NCBI GenBank assembly: GCA_038496445.1
Contig: JALMLS010000234.1
Location: forward strand, 1-64,000
From: Trichosphaerium sp. ATCC 40318
Lineage: Eukaryota; Discosea; Flabellinia; Trichosidae
DNA length: 64,000 nt
Direction of reading: 5' to 3'
Under the pieces are notes generated by a model. The model saw only the letters and a list, made by a program, of their open reading frames with translations. It was not told the origin of the DNA and ran no database searches. Shown piece after piece: positions 23,976-36,575 of this stretch. Position numbers and translations under genes: made by a program. The number at the start of each line of letters is the position of its first letter. Position 1 is the stretch's first letter.

Positions 23976-24096
23976 TTTGTGGTATTATACGAGTGTTTTG
24001 AAGAACTTGACAGCGAAAATTGTAGACTATTTTTGAACGCTGCTTTTTCTCAAATAATAATTGTTCATCAAGAGGTGCTATAACCAATAAGCTATA
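23976..24096. promoter_or_regulatory. Short bidirectional promoter (CCDC93 / F-box-WD40)
   Basis: 121 bp between divergent start codons; no other feature fits. Shared promoter inferred from spacing. Confidence 0.35.
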
Positions 24097-26425
24097 ATGC
24101 ACCATTCCGATAAACGGCGTAACGCGTTAAAAGACAGTAACCATAATAATACCGCTGTTTCGTCTAAAATAGATCGAGTGCTGCTTGAACTTGTAAACAT
24201 ACGCGAGAAGTTACATCTAGAAAGTACAGCGAGAGAAAATCTGGGTATGAGCATGAAAAAATGATTGTAACACCTGAAAATGAGCTTTCTACGTGCACTC
24301 GGCCACTCCCTAGCAATTTTCAGAGCTTTTGAGGTCATTGAAGTGTCAAGCTGATCATTTTTAGAGACGAGCATAACAGAACTCAAAGCAGACTTGTGGC
24401 GCCTTGAACAGAACTATGACTTTTGCTATAGCATTTTAACTTCAAATGGGTACCCGACATTAATATCTTTTTGAGTTTTAACGGATCCTTGCCTAAATAG
24501 CTTATGTGAAGCCCCTTTTATCCTTCAATTACCAAGGGAGTTATTCGAGTTTATAACACGTTTATTGGATGTTGCAACACTTCACAGCCTCATAAGATCA
24601 TGTCGGGCACTATACCACCAAACTTGGTTGTGGACACGTGCGTTGAAGTTATCTTATAGGTTTATTCTATTTCTTACTTGCTCTGTGTTCATTTAGGTCT
24701 TTGCAAGCAGAAGTTTGGTGAGAATGTTGATTTTAAGTTTAGAGGATGGAAGAAAGAGTTTTTAAGAAAACTTCACTTACAAGATTCATGGCGGAATGGA
24801 AGGTAGGACTAAGTCATGTTACGATTATTTATTTATATGCTCATCACCTTGTAGGTGTAACGTCAAGGATATTGAAAATCATACCTTCGGTGTGAGTTGT
24901 CTTGATATAAGTGGTGATTTGGTCGTTACTGGTTCGGGTGAGTTTTTCTTTCAGTATTTTTATTTTATTTGTTCATGTTTTTATTAGCTGATAAGACTGT
25001 GGCGATAAGCAATATCAACACGCTCAAAAAATTGGTCATATTCACAGGGCATAACCAAGGTGTTATGTGCGTTAAATTGGCATATCAACAAGGATTGGTA
25101 TTTAGTGGTTCTGTAGATACAACAGTTCGGTACGTGGTTTTATTAAAATGATAATATAATTGACAAACATTTTAGTGTATGGTCTCTAGCAAAGCGTCAA
25201 TGTGAATACGTGCTTACAGGTGCGGTATAATGAAGCAGGCTACTACATAATACTCAGTAAGGCCACACTGATGCCATTTTGTGTATTTGCTACGATCCTA
25301 TAAAAGGCAGGTTAGCTAGTGGATCTGGAGATACAACTGCTAGGTATTTTCCTTGCACGTTTATTGTGTTATATTAAAAAACTTGGATAGGCTATGGGAT
25401 ATAAATAATGGAGCAACACTCCATGAGTTTACAGGTAAACAACTACTTTTCAAAAGTTGTGTTTTTTTAATTGTTTTGTAGGTCATAGATTGAATATTTT
25501 ATGGTTCGTTTATTTATCTATGTGTTGGAGTTTTATTTCTAACATGACATGAATTAAGTCTTGAGCTTCATAAAGATTTTCTTTTTACTGGTGCTAAAGA
25601 CTTTGAAATACGTGTATGGTCTACAATAGACGGAAGTTTAATCCATGTTTTGAGAAGTCATAGATCTGACATTTTTTGTTTATCAATGGTGAGGCTTTTA
25701 TGGTATGCTTTATCAGTTTATGTACTAACTGTTTATGTAAGTGGAATGATCATTTAATATCAGGTTCTATTGATAGCCAGGCCGTAATGTAAGTGCTAGT
25801 TCTAAAGATTACAGTGATGGTTTTTTAGATGGAGTGTGAACGAAGATGATGCTCAGAAAATAGAGACTCTTCAAGGGCATAAAGCTGATGTTCTAGCGTA
25901 TGATCAAGAGCCTTGTATCTCACAGTATTAATATTAGGCTAACCATCTATAGGCTGAAAGTTTATGGCGATATGTTATTCACAGCAAGTACAGATAGGAC
26001 AGTAAGACGTAAGAAAAAGATTCTTATTATTCTTATTTATTTCTTAATAGAATGGGACCTCACAAAACCAATAAACGAGAAACTTGTAAGAGTTTATGGC
26101 GGTCATAAAGACGCAATAGAGGTCATAGGTGTGTCAGAATATGATAATTTAGTAACATGTAGTGCGGATAGAACAATAAAGGTAAAAAAAAACCAACATA
26201 AACTTTTCTATGTATAGTAACCAAGTTACTTCCTAGATTTGGAGTACAAATACTGGTGAGTGTATATCTACACTACCAGGAATGGAATGGGTACACTTAT
26301 ATATTTATTCTATACAACTGTTTTCTAATACAAGCCTCTAGATGTTTAGTATGCAAGTGATTGAGAATGCCATTGTTTATGCATCGGCAGCATCAGGGAA
26401 ACTATTTGTTTACAAGTTCAATTAG
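24097..26425 (+). CDS. F-box/WD40-repeat protein (SCF substrate receptor)
   Basis: Probable substrate-recognition subunit of an SCF ubiquitin ligase, of the Cdc4/Fbw7/Met30 layout. ATG at 24097; an N-terminal helical exon ('SKIDRVLLELVNIREKLHL') precedes an F-box ('ILQLPRELFEFITRLLDV', 'RSCRALYHQTWLWTRALK'). About seven WD40 repeats follow, each in its own short exon: 'GDLVVTGSADKTVAIS', 'GLVFSGSVDTTVRVWS', 'GRLASGSGDTTARLWD', 'DFLFTGAKDFEIRVWS', 'DHLISGSIDSQAVIWS', 'DMLFTASTDRTVRQWD' and 'DNLVTCSADRTIKIWS', with 'GH(T/R/K)' ahead of several. It ends 'ASGKLFVYKFN'. About twelve introns of 40-60 nt. Specific orthology and substrates cannot be assigned. Confidence 0.9.
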
Positions 26426-26627
26426 AAAATAAACAAGTACAAAGAAATCACGTTGTCAAAAATATGAGAAACATATGCAATGTAACATTTACATTTAATG
26501 ACAGCACAACAAAGTGGTATTCCCTGTTGTATGAAGTAATATCAATCTTTGCGTTCACTATGTTGTTTACGTAAATAAACAGATAGTAAGTTAAGAACGA
26601 TGTGGCTCACTTGTACTGGTTTTTTTA

Positions 26628-26882
26628 TTATAGATCTATTGCCATGGGCATATGTTCTATCCAATCTTGTCTACACGAAGAACAATTATGTCAATAAATT
26701 TATTTGAATGAAAAAAAATAATTCATAGGTACGTGCCTCTGTTTCACTACAGAACTCTTGTTCGTTATAACGTGATAGTATATTTAATGTCCTTACAGTT
26801 TGATTAGGGTTATTTTATCAACGTTCTCTACAATAAGATATACAATCTCTGCAGGTAATTGAAGTGTGTCAGCACAAGACAT
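26628..26882 (-). CDS. Very short F-box-like ORF
   Basis: ATG at 26882 gives 'MSCADTLQLPAEIVYLIVEN', then 'VDKITLIKL', a good match to the first half of an F-box (LPxEIxxLI). Two introns with canonical ends would add 'LETEAHWIEHMPMAIDL' and a stop at 26628, only about 46 residues. No second domain is visible. It could be the 5' piece of a decayed F-box gene, a microprotein competing for Skp1, or a gene whose later exons I missed. Confidence 0.35.
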
Positions 26883-27050
26883 TGTCTCTCAACAATTAAA
26901 GCTCCAATAAATAAAACAAGAAAATTTCTGCCAAATCCTTGGCCATTAAAAACTTTTAAACTTTTTTTTAAAGAAATCCTAACCACCACAACGTTTACTG
27001 TTTTTAATTCATTATTTGCATACATTTAGGATATTACAGCCAAACAAAAA

Positions 27051-28079
27051 TCACAAAGTGTCTTCAAGGTCTTGCAAGTATGACAACATTAGCATATTCT
27101 CCTTCAGAATACCGTTCAAATGGGCTGTATCTGCGCGTTGTCTAGAGTAAGGATCTATTTGTTTCTTCTACAGTGTTACTTAGATAAGGGTAATTTTTCA
27201 TGCCAAAACAAAAACTTTAAAAAAAAACGAAACAATTTTCTGGTAATTGCTTTGCTTGGTGCTACTGTACGTACCTCTACGTTCTTCATTTGTGGGGGCA
27301 GTGATTTTCTTCTACTAGCTTTTACAGAAGTTATCGTATCTGCGGTAGTAGTAGGTTTCTTTCTCGTGCCAACGCTTTTTCTTCGGTTTCTTTTCTGAGA
27401 ACTGACAGCCGGCACTGACAGAGATAGAGTTCCTTTGTTCGAAGATACGTGGTCCCCTCTATACCCTGTGCTTCTCTTCCTAGGCCTTGAGCTAGGTATA
27501 GCACTTACCGATTGCGTTTCGGGATCAAAACTTCTTGATCTTGGCTTGTCACGGGACCGACGTCGTTTCGAAGCAAATGATTGTGTTTCAGGGTCAAATG
27601 CACGTGAAGTTGTCTTGTGTTTTGATTTAGATTTTGACCGACGCCTTGTCGATGATGCAAACGACTGTGTCTCATCTATGACGTCATGGCGACGAGAGCG
27701 ACCATTACTTCGCCTACGATCCTTCCTGTTGGTCGAAGATGCCCTGTAGCCACCGAAAGATTGCGTTTCGGGGTCAAATTCGCGTTCTGGTAATTGTATT
27801 TCTACGCCTGCTGGTAAATACGCTCCAGTGCTATTGCTTTAATTAGATACACGCGTCAAGGAGACTCCTAGATTGTTTTTAAAGTGACTTACTGTAAATA
27901 GGTTTGTAGAGTTCTTCTATTCGTTTCAATAAGCTCATTGCATTGTCGTTGTGTCCTTACAACGTCGTGGGCTGTGTGCGCTGTTATTAAAATGTGAATT
28001 TCTTGAATTGAATTTGGATCTATTGTTGGTTACTTTCTCTAAAAACGGAGTTTTTTATAGCGCTAACCGTGCAACCCAT
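27051..28079 (-). CDS. Basic Arg/Ser-rich protein with PETQS repeats
   Basis: The first coding exon is only ATGG (28079-28076). A 58-nt intron leads to 'DPNSIQEIHILITAHTAH', then a helical 'TQRQCNELIETNRRTLQTYL'. A second intron leads to 'TGAYLPAGVEIQLPEREFD'. The middle is Arg/Ser/Lys-rich and carries four spaced copies of (F)DPETQSF or DETQSF: 'FDPETQSFGGY', 'DVIDETQSFASS', 'FDPETQSFASK', 'FDPETQSVSAI', each followed by a basic RRRS-type block. The last exon (phase 0) reads 'KKQIDPYSRQRADTAHLNG' and 'MLMLSYLQDLEDTL'. Family not recognised. S/TQ sites in a basic background suggest a nuclear, phosphorylated protein; the short helical ends suggest protein contacts. Confidence 0.6.
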
Positions 28080-28396
28080 CACGTAATTCTACTAGAATAG
28101 TAGGTCCTCTAAAGAAGCTTAATTTGATATCTGTTATTATTGCTTTGATAGCCTTAAAACATTGTTTTGTTCTGTTTTCTGCGATTGGAAACCCTATGGG
28201 TACTCTTGCAACGAACGGTCTTGTGGACATGTGCTGTTTATTTGTTAAAGAAATTAGAAACAAGTTGACCGACGCAGAAAACGTAAAAGCTGTTTTTTAT
28301 CAACAAGAATTCTTGTAGGTAACGCCTGCGTACAAAAGAAGAGTTTACTGTACCTGGAAGCTGCCTTGTGGCGCTTTAGGAGTTAATTAGTCAACT
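28080..28396. promoter_or_regulatory. Divergent promoter region
   Basis: About 320 bp between the divergent PETQS-protein and G-patch gene starts. Open frames exist on both strands here (about 60 codons each), but neither resembles a known family and they overlap, so I treat the stretch as regulatory/5' UTR. Confidence 0.35.
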
Positions 28397-29721
28397 ATGA
28401 ATACCACATCAGGGAGCACTGGAAGTAACGAGGTAATCATGCAAAGCACGCTAAACGGCCTTGCAATTCGCATTCGATTGTCGCTATCACGATGCAAAGG
28501 CCACAATCGATCAAATTGTGTCAGAATGGAATAAAGAACACCAAGACGATGCACCGGAGACAATAGACGCAAATACGAAAATACCAAGCTCGAATATTGG
28601 TTACAAGATGCTGTTGAAGATGGGCTGGAAGGATGGCGTAGGCCTTGGCAAGAATCTACAAGGTACAACCGTTTTGATAGTGTTAATTATTGTCTTGCGC
28701 TTACAGGTCTAAAGGTCGAAAGGAACCAGTACCACAAGGCACAAAGGGAGATTTTAGAGGTTTAGGTCGAGTAGAACAAGATAACAAGATGGCAGAAGAA
28801 GCTACAAGCAAGCGGTACCTATTTTCTCGTTTGTATTGCTTAAAAGAGGTAAAATAATATGTTAAATAAAGGCGTGCACTCGCTACTGAGAAGATTGAGA
28901 CAGAAGATGAAACTATTAAGCGTAAACAAGAGCACGAGAGGCAAGAAAAAATAAAAGAAGACGTCAAACAAATGACAGATCCGTTCTATTGTAAGATATG
29001 CGACAAGGTGCGGACGGCTTCATTAAAGTTGTTCATTTTATTGTTTTACAAAAATTGATCACTCTCCCTGCTCCAGGCACGCGTAAATAAGCGCGTAGAG
29101 GGTTTTGTGTACTATAAAAAGCAACGCTTTTTTTTTGGGTCAGAAATTAAATAAATGTCTCATTTATTGTTTTAGCGGTTCAAGTCAACTACTCAGCTAG
29201 ATACACACGAAAAAGGATATGCACATAACCATCGCAAGGTATAGACTGGAGTAAATTATTACATACTAACGTAAGAGTTCTAGAGGCTTGCTGATTTACG
29301 AGAGTTTGATGGTCAAATGAAAAAGACACAATCAAGGAAAAGACAGCTCAAAAGCCAACAAAACGAACTTGAACGTGCACTAAAGAAGGCTAAAGCAACG
29401 TAAGTTAATCTAAATTTACCTTTTAATGTGTAGCGTGCATTTACAAATTGTTCATTTAGAGAGGAAGCTATGAAGATCCTAGCGCCTTCTCCAGGTGATC
29501 CTGAAGCAGAGAAAGAACCTGAAGTTAAAGTAGAGGCATTAAAGAAAGACAGGCCAAAGATGTCGTTCAGTTTTTAGTCAATAAAGTAGAATAGAATCAA
29601 AATTATAATTTATGTTATTGTACTTCACTGCCACGTGTGCCAATAGTATTTTAGAGGCCGCTGTAGGAGGTTTGAAGCCGAGGTTGAGTGCCACTAAGCG
29701 TGTCAAAAGTGGTCTTGCTTA
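28397..29721 (+). CDS. G-patch / C2H2 zinc-finger protein (GPATCH8-like)
   Basis: Probable RNA-processing factor. Exon 1 'MNTTSGSTGSNE' (ATG 28397) splices over about 66 nt to 'ATIDQIVSEWNKEHQ'. The G-patch follows: 'IGYKMLLKMGWKDGVGLGKN', then 'LQG...PVPQGTKGDFRGLG'. Next are a charged coiled coil ('ATEKIETEDETIKRKQEHER'), a C2H2 finger 'FYCKICDKRFKSTTQLDTHE' with 'HNHRKRLADLREF', and a basic helix. It ends near 'DRPKMSF'. This order (G-patch, coiled coil, finger, RLADL) matches GPATCH8/ZNF804-type proteins. The end is ambiguous: either a stop at 29579 after 'KMSFSF', or an intron leading to a last exon ending 'SATKRVKSGLA' at 29721. Confidence 0.85.
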
Positions 29722-29742
29722 GGAAGCCTTAACATACTTGTA

Positions 29743-31152
29743 ATGGCGCTACGACGGTCATTTGTTACTTGTGGATGCAGTTATATTTCGTTGAAGCAGC
29801 CTAGAGCTTGCTATACAACATTACCAGATATTCCCACCAAAAAGAATCTAGCACGCGTTAAAAAGCAAGAAAACGCGGTGGCAAAGGCAAATGGCCTTCA
29901 AAAACATTTTAATCCACGAGCTTACACATTACGCCCAAATACATATTATTTTATTGATTCCTCGATCATACCAGAGGCGTCTATGGAACACTCAGTGTAT
30001 TTTAAAAGTAAAACTACCATGTGGCTCACTATGCCTCTTATACAAGGTATGTACACGCTAATTACGCGTAAAACTAATCATAAACACTGTTGTGACGTTG
30101 TTTGTAAGCGAGAAATGTTAACTTTCTTCAAAGGTCATTTTTTTTGTACAGAAACTGTCCAAGAGGATAGTATATCAACATATAATACAACCATACCAAA
30201 CGGTTATCGAGCAGTTACATCTGGGTTAAAATATGACCAAAAACAAAAGTTATATGAAAAAATGATGCCAATTCTTGAACCAAACAAATCTATCCGCTAC
30301 AAGGTATGATATCGCCCGTGTTGTCAAGGAACGATCCCCTAATATTTTATGATTCACTCAACAAATGTTTTTCAAATCACGTGATTTTGTAATGTGAATC
30401 TAGTGAACAAAGAAAAATCCGAAAAATTTGATGCTAAGTTTTTTTTTTTAGATGTCGCATCCTTTACGGATTATTATTGAAGCTTCATTTTGCAGTTCTG
30501 ATGTAGAAGCATTAAAACTACCTAAAGAGTCTATGTTTAATTTCTTAACACAAAATGAGAAGATGGCAGAGCGTCTATCAAACAAAGTACGAAACTTTTT
30601 TTTTCATCAAAAATCACGTGTGTTAATGCTTTAGTTAGGCAGTTATCAATGAAATGTTAGAAGTTTTGGATGAAGAGAATATACCAAAATTTAAAGGTAT
30701 TCTCAATTGTGTTCTATTGAAGGATATAAACCCAAATGATATAATATCACCAATGTCAGATGTACGTAAAGAAAAAAGAAAAACAACAAAAGTTGTACAA
30801 CTTTTTCTAGGATTTTAGGGGTTTTTTTTCCTTCAACAAGACTTCCATTACCAAGAGCGATTAATTCTCCAAAATAACTTATTATTATTAGGAAATGATT
30901 GAACTTGCAAAAAGCACTGATCCCGAAGAAAAAGAGTTATTTGACTTAGAGTAAGAATCACAAACTTTTCACTTTTTTTTACCATTCGAAATTTTCCTAC
31001 TTTTTTTTTTTGCTCACGGAGTTTGTTTTAGAGATCCAAATATAATACCCGGCCAGGAGAAATATCAAATTGAGCAAGCTAAGTATAGAGGTAGCTTAGA
31101 TGTTCGAGGAATGTTAGAAAACAGACCACAAAATAGAATACCAATGAATTGA
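29743..31152 (+). CDS. Unrecognised protein, probably organelle-targeted
   Basis: ATG at 29743 opens 'MALRRSFVTCGCSYISLKQP', an Arg/Ser-rich, acid-free N-terminus typical of mitochondrial presequences. A 105-nt intron (30047-30151) joins 'TMWLTMPLIQ' to 'ETVQEDSISTYN'. Later exons read 'NGYRAVTSGLKYDQKQKLYE', 'SHPLRIIIEASFCSSDVEAL', 'AVINEMLEVLDEENIPKFKG', 'EMIELAKSTDPEEKELFDLE' and 'KYRGSLDVRGMLENRPQNR'. It stops at 31152. About 290 residues, mixed alpha, no membrane span. I do not recognise the family; a mitochondrial ribosome or assembly factor is a guess from the targeting-like start. One intron (about 30605) contains CACGTG. Confidence 0.6.
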
Positions 31153-31538
31153 AAAAAAAAACTTGTTTGTTTTTCTTGTGGATTAATGATATATGTCAAT
31201 TACTCATAACCTAAACCACTTCCATATCTCATCTTATGTGCTGTGCTGACAGATAAACAAAACGCTTCTTACTGTTAAAACAAACTATACATTCGCAGTG
31301 ATGAACAACGAGATCAAATGTTTATTGATGGTAAACAGCATTGTGGACACAAAAAAGTGGTATTCTAAAGGAATTGGGTTGGTGTGGTGGTAAACAACAA
31401 ACTAAGAGTGACTGTTTTTTGCTTCATACAACCCATGTGAATGTTATTTTGCTCTTCTTTTTCTTCATATTTGATGTCGTGATTTGTTTTTAGAAAAGGA
31501 GACAAAGTACCTAAGGGAAGAAAGAAAACTGGTTAATA
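31153..31538. other. Convergent intergenic region
   Basis: About 385 bp between the 3' ends of the flanking genes. One 30-codon plus-strand frame (near 31302) has no family signal. Confidence 0.35.
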
Positions 31539-34500
31539 TTATTTTTTTTCTGGATCTTTTTTGGATATTTTAGCGTACTTTGTTGCTGGACATAAATCTA
31601 CAACAGAGAGTGGTGGCATCGTAGAAACAGGTACAGTACATCCCATCCAAGTGTGTGGTAGGAACGCATGACCAACAGAGATGTCCAAAATACATTTTTC
31701 TGAAAAAAACGATAAATGAATGAACTCTGAAATCAAAGAGAAAAAAAAAAAACTGTACCTGTCAATGCTGGGTGTGTTATTGTTATATCTGTATTTATTT
31801 CGTATTTAAGGAATCCAATAGGTTTAATATTTTGTTGTGGTATACGATATAGTTTATACTCTTGGTCTGGAAAACGAATCTAAAGAAAGAAAAAAAAGTG
31901 AATAGGTTTGATTTACAACAAAAACTGAGAACGAGAATGTGGAGTTCTAGAAGTTTTTTTTGTTCGTAGTATCTGATAAATACCTTAATAACAATACCAG
32001 ACGTATTATCTACATTTGTCACAGTAGCTACAAAAAAGATTAGGATATTGGCGAGTTACTTAAGTCAACATAAAAAAAAATAGAAAACATTGTTACCTTT
32101 TACTGAGATTTCATTTGGGATCATGTGATATCCCTTGGCAGGGTTATCATAATTTGGTTTTGGTAGTAACATCTTTGCTGATAATTGTTTGACTATGGTT
32201 TCTACAACTGGCATGGAAGGCCACCATACCTAATAAAATGTTTTAGGAAAAAAAAACTTTCGGCTTGATTGCCTTGAGTGAGTCTATAAGAGCTGCTGAT
32301 CCATTCTTTGGATGCCATTCAAATATCAATCCCATTAATGTCGTGAGTGCTTTTGACAATGTAACACTACGGTGAGTCCAATACCTAACCAAAACAAATA
32401 AGAATCCAAAAATGAAAGAAGTTGTCCATAACGAAAAAAAGTAAAAAACAGCAAAAAAATAGGCTTGGTTAACTTGCACCAACTAAGTTTAATACTTTAA
32501 AGTCCTTCAAAAATATATACGCACGTTCTTATAGTTTTGACTTGTTCACAAAACAAGTCCCATTCTTGTATTGTTGTGTCTGAAGAAGGTTTTGTGATAA
32601 AACGGACAGCCAGGGCGAATATCCGCATTTCTAATACAGCAAGGTTCGCTTCACAGTTAAGACCCAAGAATAAATATTGCATCTTATAAGTGAATCCCAG
32701 TAATCGTGTAACAATATCTTCAGTTATCCCTGACATTGTACGCATCTATTAGATAAAAGTAAGAAAAAAATAGGAATGATGAGAAAAGTAAAACACGTCA
32801 GCAACAAAAATCTATTGGTGTACCTGTACTACACATTCGAGGCTTTTCATATACATAAGAAAGAATCTTGCTTTTCCTGACGCTCGTTTATCCATACGTG
32901 CTATACGTGCAAGGTTCTGTTTGCCTTTTGAAATCAGTTTTTTTACTGTCTTCAAGTTTTTTGTTTGCATGATTTGTGGCATTGTTTCAACATCCTGCAG
33001 TACTAATCTTAGAGATTTATCCACAACTATAAGTGTGTCAATAAACAAAATAATCCGATTTATGGTGTACCGTTATGACTCTTTTTGGTTTTAGCATCAG
33101 TAGAGCCAATATTTTCGTAATGGCTGAGATGTGGTACAAGTTTTGGAAACTTTATCCTAGAAAAACAGTTTGAGTATACTCAAGGCATCTTATTTCGCTT
33201 TAAACGTACCGTAGGTAGTGGTAATGTTTTTGAACATATGAAGGTACTACAGAGAAAAGACGTGGATGAATCGAACATGAGTTTAGTATGCACAGAAGAA
33301 TAGCGATATCTATTTTGTCAAGGTTCAACAATGTTTGCTTATTAAAGCACAAAACTATTTTTCAAAGCAAAACCCCCACCACTCTATGCTTTAGGATACA
33401 AGACTTGTCTTCAACATTAGGTTCCCTAGGTATAAATCTCCTATCTATACGAAGTAATCCTTCAATAATATACTCTAAGAAGAAACAATCAGAAGGACAG
33501 CATCAAACTATTAAAATAAATGTAGCATAACGCTGCTTGCCTGTAAAGCTACCATGGTTTCGACCAAGGTACTTCATACATTCATATGTGCTCTTAATAT
33601 CTACAGGGTACCTATAATTAATCGTTATAGTGATGTAAGCGAGGGTTAGTGCGCACTTTGTAAGACTTGAAAGTAACGCTTGTATAGCTGTATTGAGGCA
33701 TGCCGTATTAAGCAAGTGTAATGTACATAATATTTGATGAACAGCTTGTCTTATAATGGGAGAAGAATCTTCTAGTATAGCCAGAACAACATGAAGCTAA
33801 AAGCAAGAAACAAATGAATAAGCGAACAAATGAAACAAAGAAGAATCCGTTTTGACAACGCTTGAAGAACAAACTTACTTGTTCCATATCTAGCTGTACT
33901 ACAGATCCAATTTTTCGTAAACTGTGTATTGCGTTCAAGCGAACCTTAACATAATACGTAAGAATGTGATTACAGCATCCGAAAAAAATAAGAAAAAAGG
34001 CGGGAAAAAGCAAACATACAGAGTCAATCTCATCATTGAACATATCAACCAAGAACTCAACCGCACTAAGTGCAAATTTTTTTGATCTGGCACCAAGCTC
34101 ACAAATAGAGTCAATTGTAGCATTACGAACCTAGTACAAAAGTCAATTGAGTGACACCTAACACAATGGATAAATACCTCGAAAAACTCATCTTCTAGAC
34201 CATGAATAAATGCTCCAGCTGCACCACTATCCAAAATAGATACAGTGTTCATTTTGACATCAATGTCACCCTTAGTATGTTTTTAGTCGCCACGTTTTTT
34301 GTGGATTACGATAAAGCTGTACCTCAGGACTTATCTCGTCTTCTTCGTCTATAGCGTGCATACTTATAGCTTTACGATTACTACTCAACTGAACAGTTTG
34401 TGAACCACGTGATAGTGTTTTTTTACTCAAAGTCTGAACTAATAATCCAGTAGATACGCCAAACATACTACCTAATAATCCACTAGCCTAAACAACTCAT

Positions 34501-35656
34501 AAATAACACGCTCTATCCAGATGCAATAAAAAACAAACTCAAACAAAAACTCTTTCTTTCTCAATCACTTTAGAGGGCACATAGAGTATACTAATGATAA
34601 GAAGGAAGTACATACCTTTGTACGGACTGTTGTTGATTCATCACATACCATAGAACAAATAGTTTTGAATCCATGATCCACTAATCTCACTTTTCCTTTT
34701 TCTCTAGAAACAACGTGCTGTGGGTACAAATTACTCATGACCCTAAACAATATTCTTAAAATTAAGCACTGATATGGTTTCATGTACCATATAAGCTCTA
34801 ATGCTTCTAGTCTTACATCTTCAATTGGATCAGAGAGAGCGACCACGGCGTTTTGATAAAGAGCAACATCAAGCTCGAAATTTCTGCTGTGAAGTGTTCT
34901 GATTGCTGATAACGCAGCCTATAAAAGTTATTATACCTATTGTACTCAAGTTAAAAAAAAAGAGCGTACCACTCGAACACGTGCATCTGGATCAGATGCA
35001 ACTCGACCAAGTATTTGTTGAACATCTTTACTGAGTTGTTTTGAGTTATTCTTATCAACTGGTACACACAAAGATGATAGTACGTTAATAGCACCAATTC
35101 TGACTCCTAAAAACAAACTTATTTAACACCGTCAATGCATAGAGTACGTACTAGGATCTATTGAATCCAAAAGAGGTACAGAAGCATTTAAGAGAGCTTC
35201 ACGAATAGGAGATTTAGCTTGGGCAACTTGAAGCATTGCTCTTAAGATATCAGGGCGAGTACCACTTGGATCAATAGATTGCTTTAGTTTCGAAATTAAA
35301 TCTCCACAAACTGCATCAGAAGATGAATCTGGTTGAACAGAAAGACGACCTATCAACCTCACTATAACACTCTAATCAGAAATTAATAAATGCCTGAGGA
35401 TTCAACACAGCAATTGTTCGTATTCAACAATAAATTTCTCACGATAGTACAGCAATGGCTCAAAGGCGGCCAAAAAAAAAAAAAAGTTCCAGGATTTTTG
35501 TGACAAACTTGATGATTTTTGGCCGTTAAAACACGTGAGCTGGGACGAGTATACCGAAATGATATTTTGTTTTGTTGGAGGTTTATGAAATAAGGAGTGA
35601 GGTACCTTGATAGATGATTTATATTCTCTGCGTAGTTGAATATTTAAAGACTCCAT
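31539..35656 (-). CDS. INTS4: Integrator complex subunit 4 (HEAT-repeat protein)
   Basis: INTS4 is the HEAT-repeat scaffold of the Integrator cleavage module, with INTS9/INTS11, which processes snRNA 3' ends and attenuates Pol II. ATG at 35656. HEAT exons read 'VRIGAINVLSSLC', 'DARVRAALSAIRTLHS', 'FELDVALYQNAVVALSDPIE', 'VRLEALELIWYMSNLYPQHV', 'KVRLVDHGFKTICSMVCDES', 'SGLLGSMFGVSTGLLVQTLS', then the diagnostic 'GAAGAFIHGLEDEFFEV', 'FLVDMFNDEIDSVRLNAIHS' and 'LRKIGSVVQ'. The C-terminal third is less conserved, ending 'KYAKISKKDPEKK'. About 18 short introns, most with GTACGT-like donors. Roughly 1,000 residues, the family size. No break in frame was seen. Confidence 0.92.
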
Positions 35657-36575
35657 TAGTTTGGCATGTTCTGCTTTGTCTGGTATTGGTAGAGTGTTTT
35701 CTAAGCGTAGGAGATACTTTTTGAGGTTGTCAGAGATATAATAAATAAGATTTTAAACGCACTCTGATTTTTGCGTCGTTATCTTGCCCAAATAGAACGC
35801 TATGAGGGCCTTCATCGCTTTTATTGTCGTTCTTGTTGATTTTAGAGATTGTTGTAACATTTTACCGTACCGCGTTGTATTGACTCGAAAAAACCATTTG
35901 GTCACCTGTTTTTTGGCGTTTTTGACTCGATTGAAGAGCCTACGATAATGTTATTAAATAAAACCCATATAAAGGCAGTACTTCGCGTGCACCAGCTAAT
36001 GTAACGGTTTCTATCGTTGTTCTATAGTAAATTAACAATTTTAAACGTAGCAATGCAGTACGTAGTCCCAAACGCATCTAAGCGAGTTCGCTTGGCACCT
36101 GCGTGCGCCATCGGGCTGTTACAAAATACTGGCAGTCAATAAACGTCCGTTTTGCCTAATTCACTGACCAAAGGATTTGTCCACTAAATGCACAGGTGGC
36201 AGCATAGGGATTAAGAAATACGTCAAGAGGTCTAAAACGGTGCTAGCAGTGACTATTTTAAAAAAAACGTCTCTTTGTTTGAAAATTTTTTACAGCATTT
36301 CCTGTCGCTTTACAGTGTTTTTTTTTGTTTTCTTTTTTAACAGCGACAAGAGATAAAGACAAGTGTGGGTGATAAATAACTGCACAACACTAGGAAGGGC
36401 AAGAAAATCCATAAAAGGGTAAGAGATTCTTATTTAAACAGCCGACCGAGTTTGTGGTTTGTTTTTTTAGGCCTTCCGATCCTAGAGTTTCTGTTAGTAT
36501 CCTCCAAGTAGCATAGTATGCAGCAGTATAATTAAGAGCGGCTCATAGTGAAACGTTTTTGCGTTGAAGGCTGCT
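35657..36575. other. Intergenic
   Basis: About 920 bp upstream of INTS4 and downstream of the RasGAP gene. No exon recognised on either strand; several homopolymer T/A runs (36260-36340). Likely INTS4 promoter plus RasGAP 3' flank. Confidence 0.4.

Noticed and set aside
28063-28318. Overlapping 60-codon frames on both strands between divergent genes
   Set aside because: They contradict each other, resemble no family, and the minus-strand one overlaps the start codon of the PETQS gene.
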